64,000 nt of DNA from Candidatus Nitrotoga sp. BS. GTDB taxonomy: Bacteria; Pseudomonadota; Gammaproteobacteria; Burkholderiales; Gallionellaceae. Where the stretch lies: NCBI RefSeq assembly GCF_927797785.1, contig NZ_CAKMLL010000043.1, forward strand, positions 1-64,000, read 5' to 3'. This document shows positions 8,881-17,110 of this stretch, in pieces. The notes under the pieces were generated by a model, which had not been told where the DNA came from, did not search any database, and was given only the letters and a program-made list of their open reading frames with translations. Each line of letters opens with the position of its first letter. Position 1 is the first letter of the stretch. Made by a program: the position numbers and the translations under genes.

Positions 8881-8928
8881 GGTACCAGTGCTCCCGTAAG
8901 TTTATTTGACTCAGATCAAACTGGTACC
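8881..8928. promoter_or_regulatory. FNR/CRP-like box inside a perfect inverted repeat
   Basis: TTGACTCAGATCAA at 8906-8919 matches the FNR palindrome TTGAT-N4-ATCAA with one mismatch. It is framed by GGTACCAGT (8881-8889) and ACTGGTACC (8920-8928), a perfect 9-bp inverted repeat. The nearest intact gene is the universal stress protein transcribed leftward from 8796. An fnr-like gene is present at the end of the window. Confidence 0.6.
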
Positions 8929-8931
8929 TGA

Positions 8932-9220
8932 TTAGCCACAATGTTCAGTCGACCATTTCCCCGCGAGACGCTTGAGCCATGAGCGATAAGGAATGGGCAA
9001 AGAATACGCAGAGTTTAACACGCTTGAAGTAGTCAGTACCCAGCCAGCCCAAGCCGCACCAGCCATTCCCGCTTCGTGTAAGAGATAAGTTTTGCTTACA
9101 TAACAGGTAGTAAACGGGATACTAATCATGCCGAACTCGCCAATGCTAAACGCCACTGTCGCAACAGAATGAGCATGCCGTTCATTTTGCTGATCCTGTG
9201 CATGCTAAGCGTCTCTGCGA
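8932..9220 (-). pseudogene. Remnant of a proton-translocating NADH-quinone oxidoreductase/Mrp-type antiporter subunit
   Basis: On the minus strand, AFSIGEFGMISIPFTTCYVSK is followed by about 20 residues and then SSVLNSAYSLPIPYRSWLKR. Both blocks match the conserved helices of NuoL/M/N, MrpD and HyfB-type proton pumps (family theme AFxIGALxMIGxPPTAGFxSK, then SSLLNAAYFLPIVYRAF). Just upstream, ISKMNGM in a second frame continues the homology, so at least one frameshift is present. The rest of the gene is missing on both sides. It is a clear relic; no other nuo or mrp gene is in the window. Confidence 0.6.
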
Positions 9221-9534
9221 AATTGCCCACGCAGCAAACAACGTTATTTTTATGATTCCCTGATGTATCAAATGTAAATAATCGTTCAAGTTACTTGATT
9301 AATAATAAATTTCCAGACAACTTTTATTCCATGCGTCAATTCGATATTTTTGCGTATTAGTACTGATTAAGCGACTTGCCCCGTTGCTATTAAAATCAGT
9401 TGGCTTGTAGTTGTTTCTTAAGAGCGAGCGAGGATATGCGAAATTGCGTAAAATAAACGCATTTGGTAGCCATTTTTTCGGCTCAATTTGAACATCAAGG
9501 CATCACAATATGAATGTTCAAATAACTTTACCAA
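9221..9534. other. AT-rich region upstream of glgP
   Basis: About 310 bases between the antiporter relic and the phosphorylase gene. No coding frame was found. It should hold the glgP promoter. GGAG at 9549-9552 is the only Shine-Dalgarno-like site and has no ATG or GTG at the right distance. Confidence 0.4.
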
Positions 9535-12069
9535 TTGTCAATCTGGAGAATTATTATTAAGACCAAGCCGCCTATTACCAGCAAACCTTCAACAAACATT
9601 GCAGAACTGCCCGTCTTGGGTATGGATGTCGGAAGTATAGTCAAAGATTTTCGCCGTTATTTCAGTCATACGCTGGGTCGGGACAAGTTGAGTGAGTCGG
9701 CGTATTACGTCTATACATCACTCTCGCTTGCGCTGCGGGATCGGCTGGTGGAGCGCTGGAAAAAGACTCAACAAGCTTATGACGAACAGAACTCTAAACG
9801 TACTTACTACTTGTCGTTGGAGTTTCTGATGGGCAGGGCGCTGGGCAATGCCATGCTGAATCTTGAAGTAGAGCCGTCAATCTCTGGTGCGCTGAAGAAG
9901 CTGGGTCTGGTGATGGAGGAAATTATCGATCAGGAACACGATGCCGGTCTGGGAAATGGCGGCTTAGGGAGACTGGCCGCGTGTTTTCTGGATAGTTGCG
10001 CCACCTTGCAATTGCCGGTGAGAGGTTATGGCCTTCGCTACGAATACGGGATGTTCCGCCAAAAAATTGACAATGGCTACCAACTGGAAGAGCCGGATCA
10101 CTGGTTGCGTAACGGTAACCCTTGGGAAATTGAGCGCCCGGAACATAGCGTGTTGGTCAAGTTTGGTGGCAAAACCGAGCATCACAAGCAGCCTGATGGA
10201 ACGATGCGTGTCTATTGGAAATTTACCAATGATGTGATGGCGGTGCCTTACGATGTTCCGGTTCCCGGTTACCGCAATGGCACGGTCAACACGCTACGCT
10301 TGTGGAAAGCCACCGCTACTGAAGAGTTCGATCTGGACGAGTTTAATAAAGGCAGCTATGCCGATGCGGTTGAAGCAAAAAATACCGCCGAGCATATCAC
10401 CATGGTGCTGTATCCAAACGATACCAGCGAGAACGGCAAGGAGCTGCGCCTACGTCAGCAATATTTTCTGGCCTCGTCCAGCTTGCAAGATGTGCTGCGT
10501 TCATGGGTGAAAAAAAACGGCAATGATTTCAGCGGATTTGCCGACAAGAATTTCTTTCAGTTGAACGACACCCATCCCACGTGCGCGGTGCCGGAGCTGA
10601 TGCGCCTGCTGATGGACAAACATGGCCTGGGTTGGGACGCAGCCTGGAGCATTACCACCCGGACGGTCGCTTATACCAACCACACTTTGCTGCCGGAGGC
10701 GCTGGAGCGTTGGCAGGTCAACCTGTTCGGACGCTTGTTGCCGAGATTGCTGGAAATTATTCACGAGATCAACGCTCGTTTTCTCGCGATGGTGGCGCAG
10801 CGTTGGCCCGGAGACGTCGAGCGGCAACGGCGCATGTCGATTATCGAAGAAGGGCAAGATCAATATATCCGTATGGCCTATATGGCTGTGGTGGCAAGCG
10901 TGTCGGTGAACGGCGTGGCGGAATTGCACTCGCGTTTGTTGACTCAGCATCTGTTCCGCGATTTCTATGATCTGTGGCCAGAAAAGTTCAACAACAAAAC
11001 CAATGGCGTGACTTCCCGCCGTTGGTTAGTGTCGAGCAATCCTGCACTGAGCAATTTGATTACGCGCAACATTGGAGACGACTGGATTACTGATATGTCC
11101 AGGCTGAGAGATCTGGTGCCACATGCCGACAATGCAGCATTCCGAACAGAATGGCGAAAAATTAAGCAAGCCAACAAGGTCCGTCTGGCAGAGATGGTGC
11201 AACGCGATTGCGGCATTGTTTTTGACGTGAATTCCCTGTTTGACGTGCAAGTGAAACGCATTCATGAGTACAAGCGGCAGCTGCTCAACGTGCTGCATGT
11301 CATTCATCTGTATGACCGCATCAAGCGCGGCGATACGACGGATTGGACACCGCGTTGCGTACTTATTGGCGGCAAGGCTGCGCCCGGCTACATGATGGCC
11401 AAGCGCACCATCAAGCTGGTTAATGCAGTGGCTGAGATAGTCAACAACGACCCGGACGTGGCTGGTTTGTTGAAATTGGCCTTCCTGCCGAATTATCGGG
11501 TATCGGCGATGGAAGTCATCTGTGCTGGAACCGACTTATCAGAGCAGATATCCACCGCAGGCAAGGAAGCCTCCGGGACGGGTAACATGAAGTTCATGAT
11601 GAACGGTGCGTTGACTGTAGGTACGCTGGATGGCGCCAACATCGAAATTCGTGAAGAGGCGGGAGATGAAAGCTTCTTTCTGTTTGGCTTCTCTGCCGAA
11701 GAGGTGGAGGCAACCAGAGGGCACTATGATCCAAGCGCAATTGTCGCTACGGATGATGATCTACGCCGGGTGATGCACCTGCTTGAAAGTGGCCACTTCA
11801 ACTTGTTCGAGCCAGGCATTTTCGATTCGATTATTCAATCCATCTATAGCCCTGGCGACCCGTGGTTGACAGCGGCGGATTTCCGCAGTTATATCGATGC
11901 ACAGCAGAAAGTAGCAAAGGCTTACCGTGACACGAAGCGCTGGACACGTATGAGTATTATCAACACGGCGACCAGCGGCAAGTTTTCCAGCGACCGTACC
12001 ATATTGGATTACAACCGCGATATTTGGCATTTGTCGCAAATTGCAGCGAAATCTGTTAATGGAAAATAA
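9535..12069 (+). CDS. glgP: Glycogen/alpha-glucan phosphorylase
   Basis: The enzyme releases glucose-1-phosphate from glycogen or maltodextrin ends in the cytoplasm. It is full length (about 840 residues) with all the main family blocks: YYLSLEFLMGRAL, GNGGLGRLAACFLDS, YGLRYEYGMF, the catalytic QLNDTHP, TNHTLLPEALERW, the active-site segment VKRIHEYKRQLLN, GGKAAPGY, and the PLP-lysine block GKEASGTGNMKFMMNGALT (Lys near residue 677). The start is uncertain: the frame opens at TTG 9535, a GGAG lies just inside it, and the first well-placed ATG is at 9622. The family sequence becomes recognisable from about VKDFRRYF (residue 36). It stands alone; no other glg gene is in the window. Confidence 0.92.
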   Translation: MSIWRIIIKTKPPITSKPSTNIAELPVLGMDVGSIVKDFRRYFSHTLGRDKLSESAYYVYTSLSLALRDRLVERWKKTQQAYDEQNSKRTYYLSLEFLMGRALGNAMLNLEVEPSISGALKKLGLVMEEIIDQEHDAGLGNGGLGRLAACFLDSCATLQLPVRGYGLRYEYGMFRQKIDNGYQLEEPDHWLRNGNPWEIERPEHSVLVKFGGKTEHHKQPDGTMRVYWKFTNDVMAVPYDVPVPGYRNGTVNTLRLWKATATEEFDLDEFNKGSYADAVEAKNTAEHITMVLYPNDTSENGKELRLRQQYFLASSSLQDVLRSWVKKNGNDFSGFADKNFFQLNDTHPTCAVPELMRLLMDKHGLGWDAAWSITTRTVAYTNHTLLPEALERWQVNLFGRLLPRLLEIIHEINARFLAMVAQRWPGDVERQRRMSIIEEGQDQYIRMAYMAVVASVSVNGVAELHSRLLTQHLFRDFYDLWPEKFNNKTNGVTSRRWLVSSNPALSNLITRNIGDDWITDMSRLRDLVPHADNAAFRTEWRKIKQANKVRLAEMVQRDCGIVFDVNSLFDVQVKRIHEYKRQLLNVLHVIHLYDRIKRGDTTDWTPRCVLIGGKAAPGYMMAKRTIKLVNAVAEIVNNDPDVAGLLKLAFLPNYRVSAMEVICAGTDLSEQISTAGKEASGTGNMKFMMNGALTVGTLDGANIEIREEAGDESFFLFGFSAEEVEATRGHYDPSAIVATDDDLRRVMHLLESGHFNLFEPGIFDSIIQSIYSPGDPWLTAADFRSYIDAQQKVAKAYRDTKRWTRMSIINTATSGKFSSDRTILDYNRDIWHLSQIAAKSVNGK

Positions 12070-12094
12070 TTATAATCGACGATCAGACACAGGC

Positions 12095-12315
12095 CACGCA
12101 AGACCGGAAAAGCAATGGTGTATATTGCACGAAAGGTAGCGTGGTCATGGGTGACGTCATCGATATTGGTGAATTGGATTGGCGTCGATGGGGCACTTGG
12201 CTGTTACTCTGTTTAAGCGAGTGAGCTTGACGACGTACCCGATGTGGCACCATATTTAAATACGAATGTATGGAGATAGCCACGGTGCTACGCAAGCAAA
12301 AAAACAGTCTCAAAC
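12095..12315 (+). repeat. IS110-like left-end repeat, copy 1
   Basis: This non-coding segment is about 78 percent identical by eye to 15801-16020. Shared blocks include GGAAAAGCAA, CATGGGTGACGTCATCGA, GAGCTTGACGACG and GCACCCGATG-like strings. It lies directly upstream of a degenerate IS110-type transposase start (12318 onward). That is the position of the left-end non-coding region, which in IS110-group elements encodes the bridge RNA. Open frames on the minus strand in both copies (the codons for APHRVRRQAH are shared) appear to be a by-product of the similarity. Confidence 0.55.
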
Positions 12316-12317
12316 CC

Positions 12318-12445
12318 GGCATATCAAGAGAGCCTTTAACGATCGCCCATCCCAATGCGGCTGGGATCGATATCCGAAGTCTACGCTCACGCTTTTTGTC
12401 GCATCATCCGTTACCTGCAAACCAAGGCTTACAAGGAGGTGAATC
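12318..12445 (+). pseudogene. IS110-family transposase N-terminal relic
   Basis: Plus-strand reading gives IAHPNAAGIDIRSLRSR. This matches the RuvC-like start of IS110/IS1111 transposases (HPNAAGIDIGSxxHFVAV), with Gly changed to Arg. The frame then slips: the next codons make sense in another frame as LFVASS. After about 12445 nothing of the transposase remains. It lies just after copy 1 of the repeat, so together they look like the left end of one dead element inserted behind glgP. Confidence 0.55.
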
Positions 12446-12447
12446 CA

Positions 12448-12636
12448 ATGATTGCTATCCAAATGGCTTTGGCTGGCGCGATGGGGGCGAGTAGTTACTC
12501 AAATTCTTATGTAAGAGTGGGCTTGGCTGTTTTTATGAATAACGAAAAAATTTTATCATTATATAATTACCAAGATCCAACAGGCAACTGTGACATAGCA
12601 AAATTTATAGATTGTGTTCTTTTTTATAAAGCATGA
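12448..12636 (+). CDS. Possible small protein of unknown function
   Basis: A 62-codon frame starts at ATG 12448 behind an excellent Shine-Dalgarno (AAGGAGG, 8 bases before the ATG). It begins with the hydrophobic stretch MIAIQMALAGAMGASS, which could be a short membrane anchor or weak signal. It has no recognised family. The tail is AT-rich and overlaps the 3' end of the convergent YdcH gene by about 30 bases. It could be chance inside an IS scar; the ribosome-binding site is the main support. Confidence 0.3.
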   Translation: MIAIQMALAGAMGASSYSNSYVRVGLAVFMNNEKILSLYNYQDPTGNCDIAKFIDCVLFYKA

Positions 12637-12841
12637 TCAATGTGTAAGCTTCATCTTTGAGAAGCAGCTTCTCTTTTTTAAGTACTTCAAGTTCAATATC
12701 AGTCAGATGGGCTTCGCCGTTTTCAGCTTTTGTGATTTGACTATCAAGCTCATTGTGCTTGTCAAAAATTTTCAAAAAATGGGCATTAGCTGCATTGTTT
12801 TGTTTCATTTTGGTAATGATGTCGCGGTATTCGTGTAGCAT
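12605..12841 (-). CDS. YdcH family (DUF465) small protein
   Basis: This 78-residue protein is highly charged and predicted to be an all-helical hairpin. The C-terminal signature ELEVLKKEKLLLKDEAYTLI matches the YdcH/DUF465 family (LKKEKLxLKDEIxxMI). An AAGGA Shine-Dalgarno stands 6 bases before the ATG at 12841. The family has no firm molecular function. It is a single-gene unit upstream (in the transcriptional sense) of the IS110 scar. Confidence 0.8.
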   Translation of the reverse strand: MLHEYRDIITKMKQNNAANAHFLKIFDKHNELDSQITKAENGEAHLTDIELEVLKKEKLLLKDEAYTLIMLYKKEHNL

Positions 12842-12967
12842 TAAAATTCCTTATGTAGTGATCTGACTAAACAATTTTAACATGAATTATTCGAGTTAAT
12901 GCCGACCAAAAAGGAAGCATGTGACATCAACCGCAATAAAATCGGGGCTTAGTAAAACCTTTTTGTT

Positions 12968-14005
12968 TTAGCGTTTTATCTTGGTCAGAAATACAGTCAC
13001 TTCTTCACGGTCATGATATAGCTGTTTCGCTTGCAAGCTATATTTGAAGCCTTTATTATCCAGTACCTTGCGGATACTGGCGAGCGCTTTGTTCAAGGCT
13101 TCCACGCGTTTTTTCATCGGTAGCTTGAGGTTGAAAAAGGCGCGACTGGCTAAGCCGCTGGCTACCCAGTCAGCAACCAGTGCGGCCACTCGTCCCGGTT
13201 GTTCTATCATGTCGCATACCAGCCAGTCAACCGCGTGTTTGGGGCGATAGCGGAAGCCATCCTGGCGCAGGTGTTTAACCGAGGGGTGATCGGCCACCAC
13301 GCCTTTGAGCGGACCGTTATCGACTGCATCCACCTGCATACCCAGACTGACAAGGTGCCAAGTCCAACCACCGGGAGCTGCACCCAGATCAACTGCGCGC
13401 ATGCCCGGTTTGATCCATTGTTTTTTTTCGTCTTCGGATAAAAACACTTCGAAAGCTTCGGCCAGCTTGAGTACAGAACGACTGGGCGCTTCATAAGGCA
13501 TCTTCATGCGCAGGATGCCCATAGCGGAGGCTGCGCTGTTGCGCGGATCACTTGCACCGATCAATGCACGATTCTTGTCCGGGAAAAAGATGTGCAAGCG
13601 GGGCAGGTGAGGGGCTTCAGCCATGCGCCCACTAGCGCGCAGTTTTTCTTCCAGCAGGGGTTGAAAACGCTTGATAAAACCGGACAGGGTTTTGCCTTCG
13701 TTGGTGTCAGGTGTTTCCAGCCACAATACGCTGAATTGCGTGGGGGTAACGGGTATGGCTGCAAGCAGGGGAGTGAGGCGGTCGCGATCGGGCAGCGCGC
13801 TTACTTCGGCTAGCATGGTGATCAACTGGCGGGTAAAGGTGAGCTGGTCATAATTTAGGCGCGGTTTGTTCTGAAGAATGAGAAAACCGCTGTTGGCACT
13901 GGCTTCAAGTGGCAATGCCTGCGTTTCCTGCAGGCAGTCTCGCTCAAAGCCGGGGCGACAATACAGCAGCCATTGTTGTGATTTTGTTGGATTGGGTGTG
14001 CTCAT
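12968..14005 (-). CDS. rlmM: 23S rRNA 2'-O-ribose methyltransferase RlmM
   Basis: RlmM methylates the ribose of C2498 in 23S rRNA. The N-terminal THUMP-like part covers residues 1-180 (WLLYCRPGFERDCLQE). A FtsJ/RrmJ-type methyltransferase domain follows, with the SAM-binding motif KPGMRAVDLGAAPGGWTWHL and the conserved Asp and Lys residues in DWLVCDMIEQPG and FFNLKLPMKK. The length (345 residues from the ATG at 14005) is normal. A second ATG three codons earlier (14014) is also possible; neither has a strong Shine-Dalgarno. No neighbour is functionally linked. Confidence 0.92.
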   Translation of the reverse strand: MSTPNPTKSQQWLLYCRPGFERDCLQETQALPLEASANSGFLILQNKPRLNYDQLTFTRQLITMLAEVSALPDRDRLTPLLAAIPVTPTQFSVLWLETPDTNEGKTLSGFIKRFQPLLEEKLRASGRMAEAPHLPRLHIFFPDKNRALIGASDPRNSAASAMGILRMKMPYEAPSRSVLKLAEAFEVFLSEDEKKQWIKPGMRAVDLGAAPGGWTWHLVSLGMQVDAVDNGPLKGVVADHPSVKHLRQDGFRYRPKHAVDWLVCDMIEQPGRVAALVADWVASGLASRAFFNLKLPMKKRVEALNKALASIRKVLDNKGFKYSLQAKQLYHDREEVTVFLTKIKR

Positions 14006-14014
14006 GGCGCGCAT

Positions 14015-14596
14015 GTTAGCAGTCTGTAGGTGAGGGTCAATCTTTAATTTGTCTTTGAACTATTTTTATCTATGCTTTGTAAATCATTTATAATCAAATA
14101 CATATTTGTAGTCTTATGGGCGCGACGGAAACGAACCTACTGAGCTGGCAGAAAGGGTAAGGAACGGGAAAAGTCTGAGCCCAAGCGTGGGCGCAACAAC
14201 GCTGGCCCAAAGGAGTCTGCTAGCAGCAGGAGTTTATCAGGGTTGCTCTGGGGTAAAATTGGCAGCAGGCGAGTATACACAGTCTTTTTTAAAAAACTGT
14301 TATTATTTCAATGATATGTAATATCAAATTGCTACTTTGTTATTTACCATCATTTTTTGCAACATTCTAGCTGGGTAATTGTTCTGCGGTACATATTTAA
14401 AGATTCGATTTTTAACGCATATTTCTGGCGGCTTGACACGGGTTTTGATTTGGAATGATCGCTGTTGTTAATAAATACTTAAATATAATCAATTTGTTAT
14501 TTTTATACAAGGCTATCTGTTGGGAAATTATTTAAATGCTCGCCAACAGTTTTATTATGTCAGGCTTGATTATGACTGTAGCCAGAGGCTGGATAC
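14015..14596. other. Intergenic region with a GC-rich island
   Basis: This gap of about 580 bases lies between the divergent rlmM and thiO genes. Most is AT-rich and holds no credible coding frame. A block at about 14113-14275 is distinctly richer in G and C and contains short complementary runs, such as GCCCA and TGGGC around 14181-14192. It could be a small structured RNA or an old insertion. It does not match the TPP riboswitch consensus that one might expect before a thiamine gene. Confidence 0.35.
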
Positions 14597-15673
14597 TTGA
14601 ATTCCGATTTTTTGATTATTGGGGGTGGGGTGGCCGGGTTGTCGACGGCGCAACGTTTGCTGCAGCAGGGGGCGGCAGTCACCGTGTTGGAGCGCGGAAA
14701 AGTTGGCCAGGAAGCTTCTTGGGCAGGTGGCGGCATTTTGTCGCCGCTGTGCCCGTGGAATTATCCCGATGTGGTTACGCGGTTGACCGCTCGTGGCGCA
14801 GACCTGTTTTCGGCATGGACAGTGGAATTGCATGCGGCCACCGGCATAAATCCGGAATATGAAACAAGCGGAATGTTGGTTTTGCCACCATTTGATGCTC
14901 AGGCGGCAGAGCAATGGAGTGAGGCGCATAGTGCTTATTCTGTACATCAAGTTCGTGCCACAGACCATAAGCTGCTCACGCAAGGAGATGCCCTCTTTTT
15001 GCCGGAAGTCGCTCAGGTACGAAATCCTAGGTTAATGCGCGCTTTGCATCAGCACGTGAAATCGCTTGGAGGAAAAATCATAGAGCAATGTGCAGTCAGC
15101 GATATTGTGGTCGAAAATGGGCGAGTACAAACACTCACCACCTCCAGCGGCAAATTTCATGCACAGGGCTATATCGTTACCGCTGGAGCGTGGAGCAAGG
15201 AAGTGTTGGGAATAAATGCGCTACGATTAAACATTAAGCCGATGCGTGGGCAGATGCTGTTATTCAAGTTCGATGTGCCGCCGCTCCGTCATATTGTGTT
15301 GCAAGACGATTTGTATTTAATCCCGCGTCGCGATGGGCATCTTTTGGTCGGCAGTACTATGGAAGACGTTGGATTTGACCAGCGCACCACCAGTGAGGCT
15401 CGCGACATGTTGTGGCAACGAGCCCAAAAAATACTGCCATCTCTGCGCGATATACCGTTGGTACAACATTGGGCTGGACTGCGTCCCGCCTCGCCGCACA
15501 ATATCCCCACCATCGGGCGGCATCCGAAGCTGGACAATCTTTACATTAATAGCGGACATTTTCGTTATGGCGTGACGATGGCCCCAGCCAGCGCAGAAAT
15601 TTTGTTAAATGAGATTGCAGGTGTACAGCACCCATTCGATGTCACACCTTACCGGGCGGGGTGGGGCATTTAA
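14597..15673 (+). CDS. thiO: Glycine oxidase ThiO
   Basis: This FAD enzyme oxidises glycine to iminoglycine for the thiazole branch of thiamine synthesis. It belongs to the D-amino-acid-oxidase (DAO) family: the N-terminal Rossmann motif FLIIGGGVAGLSTAQRL is followed by VLERGKVGQEASWAGGGILS with the ThiO-type SWAGGGI block. C-terminal blocks are YLIPRRDGHLLVGSTMEDVGFD, WAGLRPASPHNIPTIG and SGHFRYGVTMAPAS. The length of 358 residues is typical. The frame starts at TTG 14597 with AGAGG 9 bases upstream, and the FAD motif begins only four residues later, so a start further inside is not possible. thiS and thiG are not in the window. Confidence 0.9.
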   Translation: MNSDFLIIGGGVAGLSTAQRLLQQGAAVTVLERGKVGQEASWAGGGILSPLCPWNYPDVVTRLTARGADLFSAWTVELHAATGINPEYETSGMLVLPPFDAQAAEQWSEAHSAYSVHQVRATDHKLLTQGDALFLPEVAQVRNPRLMRALHQHVKSLGGKIIEQCAVSDIVVENGRVQTLTTSSGKFHAQGYIVTAGAWSKEVLGINALRLNIKPMRGQMLLFKFDVPPLRHIVLQDDLYLIPRRDGHLLVGSTMEDVGFDQRTTSEARDMLWQRAQKILPSLRDIPLVQHWAGLRPASPHNIPTIGRHPKLDNLYINSGHFRYGVTMAPASAEILLNEIAGVQHPFDVTPYRAGWGI

Positions 15674-15800
15674 AAATGGTTTCTTTTTTCCAGTTTATTT
15701 CGCATGGCGTTCAACATATGGATAGCTTAGTAATCAGTTCAATACAGCAATTGCGCCGAAGTAACATGTCACATTTCCGAATGTGGAAAAGTGAATGTGG
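15674..15800. other. Short spacer after thiO
   Basis: Non-coding. It contains a small hairpin, CACATT-TCCG-AATGTG (about 15769-15784), and nothing else that I can identify. It may mark the edge of the dead IS110-like element that follows. Confidence 0.35.
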
Positions 15801-16020
15801 TGTCACGGAAGACTGGAAAAGCAACGGCGCATATTGCCCGAAGGGTTGCGTGGCCATGGGTGACGTCATCGACATCGGTGAATTGGCATTGCGTTGATGG
15901 GGCGCTTGGCTGATATCCCGTTTAAGACAGTGAGCTTGACGACGCACCCGATGCGGCGCCATATTCCAAAACGAATGATGAAGCATAGTCACGGCGCTAC
16001 TACGTAAAAAAACCAGTTTA
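15801..16020 (+). repeat. IS110-like left-end repeat, copy 2
   Basis: This is the second copy of the segment at 12095-12315, in the same orientation. Similarity runs from GACTGGAAAAGCAA through CATGGGTGACGTCATCGACAT and GTGAGCTTGACGACGCACCCG to the A-run near 16010. In copy 1 a transposase relic follows; here the reading frame ends at TAA after ten codons, so only the non-coding left end survives. It may be a solo left end or a mobilised non-autonomous copy. Confidence 0.55.
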
Positions 16021-16342
16021 ATGGTAAGACGCTACTTAAATTTATTCCAATATCTTAGGTTGTAGTCAGGCTATAGCCACAATATTTGCTGAATGCTTAA
16101 GGAGATGCTAGAGAATTATGAGCATAAGCTGCAGATAGTTTAATTGATCTTAAGCCACGCGAATATATTTCGCGCCGATTCTATTGATAAATTAATCAAT
16201 CAATATTTAAATGAAAAAATACGCGAGCTACCATGGTGCAATGGTTTGGGCGATGATTATGGGGTATTGGTATAAGCGGCGGTAATTGATATATTTTTTA
16301 ATTTTAAATACATTATGTTATATAAAATACTGGGTTAATAAT
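16021..16342. other. AT-rich region with a possible decayed frame
   Basis: Roughly 320 bases upstream of the acyltransferase gene. A plus-strand frame from ATG 16093 runs to TAA 16273-16275 with one internal stop at 16141. Its translation (the second part contains IDKLINQYLNEKIRELPW) looks protein-like, but I recognise no family. It may be a gene relic or chance. The rest shows nothing. Confidence 0.3.
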
Positions 16343-17110
16343 ATGAGCAAAATGTATGAAGAATTTCATAAGAATTTTGAGATTGTCATAGCCGATACGC
16401 CGGAATTGTTGCGTGTAGTTTTTCATGTGCGTTATCAAGCGTTGTGTGTTGAAAAGCGTCTCCCTGGATTCGATATGTCGTTGTATCCTGATCAGCTTGA
16501 AAAAGACCAGTATGATCATCATTCTTCTCATGCTCTTTTAAGATATCGAGAAACGGGGGATTTCATTGGGACAGTTCGCTTGATACGGTGTGACCCGATG
16601 AATTCTGGCAAACCATTTCCGGTCGAACTACATACGCTGATTGACCCCGCGCTCTGTAATATAGATGAATTGTCGCGCCAACATACAGTTGAAATATCTC
16701 GTTTAATTGTCCTTAATAACTTTGATCGTCGTAAGAGTGAGCGTCGCAACGTTGAAACTAGAAGTATGGATAGCAATACTTCCGAAACAGATCGGAGATA
16801 CCTTCCTAATTTAACTTTATTACTTGTGGCTGCTGCCGTACGTATGAGCAATCAAGGTAATGTCAGGAATTGGTTGTCAGTTATGGAACCTGCACTAAAC
16901 AGACTATTAGGGTATTATGGTTCAGGCCTCACTCCCATTGGGCCAAAGGTTAATTACCTTGGTTTGCGCAGGCCGTATTTCTCGAACTACGTGGATATGT
17001 TAGATAGAATGTATCTGACGCATCGTGATGCTTGGGAAATAGTGACGGAGAAGGGTATGTATTGTAGATCTCCCACTACGACAATTTTTGCGAAGAGAGA
17101 GTGTGATTGA
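16343..17110 (+). CDS. PEP-CTERM/exosortase system-associated acyltransferase (N-acyl amino acid synthase type)
   Basis: This GNAT-fold protein of 255 residues contains the family theme VVFHVRYQALCVEKR, then HALLRYRETGDFIGTVRLIRCDP, VEISRLIVL, and a C-terminal LGLRRPYFSNYV. This pattern fits the acyltransferases found in exosortase gene clusters and long-chain N-acyl amino acid synthases such as FeeM, which load fatty acyl groups from acyl carrier protein onto amino acids. The ATG at 16343 was chosen because the homology begins about ten residues later; the frame is open 57 bases upstream. No exosortase or PEP-CTERM protein was recognised in the window, so it appears to be an orphan. Confidence 0.75.
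   Translation: MSKMYEEFHKNFEIVIADTPELLRVVFHVRYQALCVEKRLPGFDMSLYPDQLEKDQYDHHSSHALLRYRETGDFIGTVRLIRCDPMNSGKPFPVELHTLIDPALCNIDELSRQHTVEISRLIVLNNFDRRKSERRNVETRSMDSNTSETDRRYLPNLTLLLVAAAVRMSNQGNVRNWLSVMEPALNRLLGYYGSGLTPIGPKVNYLGLRRPYFSNYVDMLDRMYLTHRDAWEIVTEKGMYCRSPTTTIFAKRECD

Noticed and set aside
10501-10970. Long open frames on both strands inside glgP
   Set aside because: They are antisense or shifted readings of a well-conserved phosphorylase region and show no family features.
14113-14275. Possible TPP riboswitch upstream of thiO
   Set aside because: The conserved CTGAGA and ACCTGATCTGG blocks of the TPP aptamer are absent, so I do not call it a riboswitch.
15711-15992. Minus-strand frame shared with 12083-12355 (both contain PHRVRRQAH)
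   Set aside because: The similarity is explained by the DNA repeat itself. There is no good start site and no known family; a non-coding IS end is the better reading.
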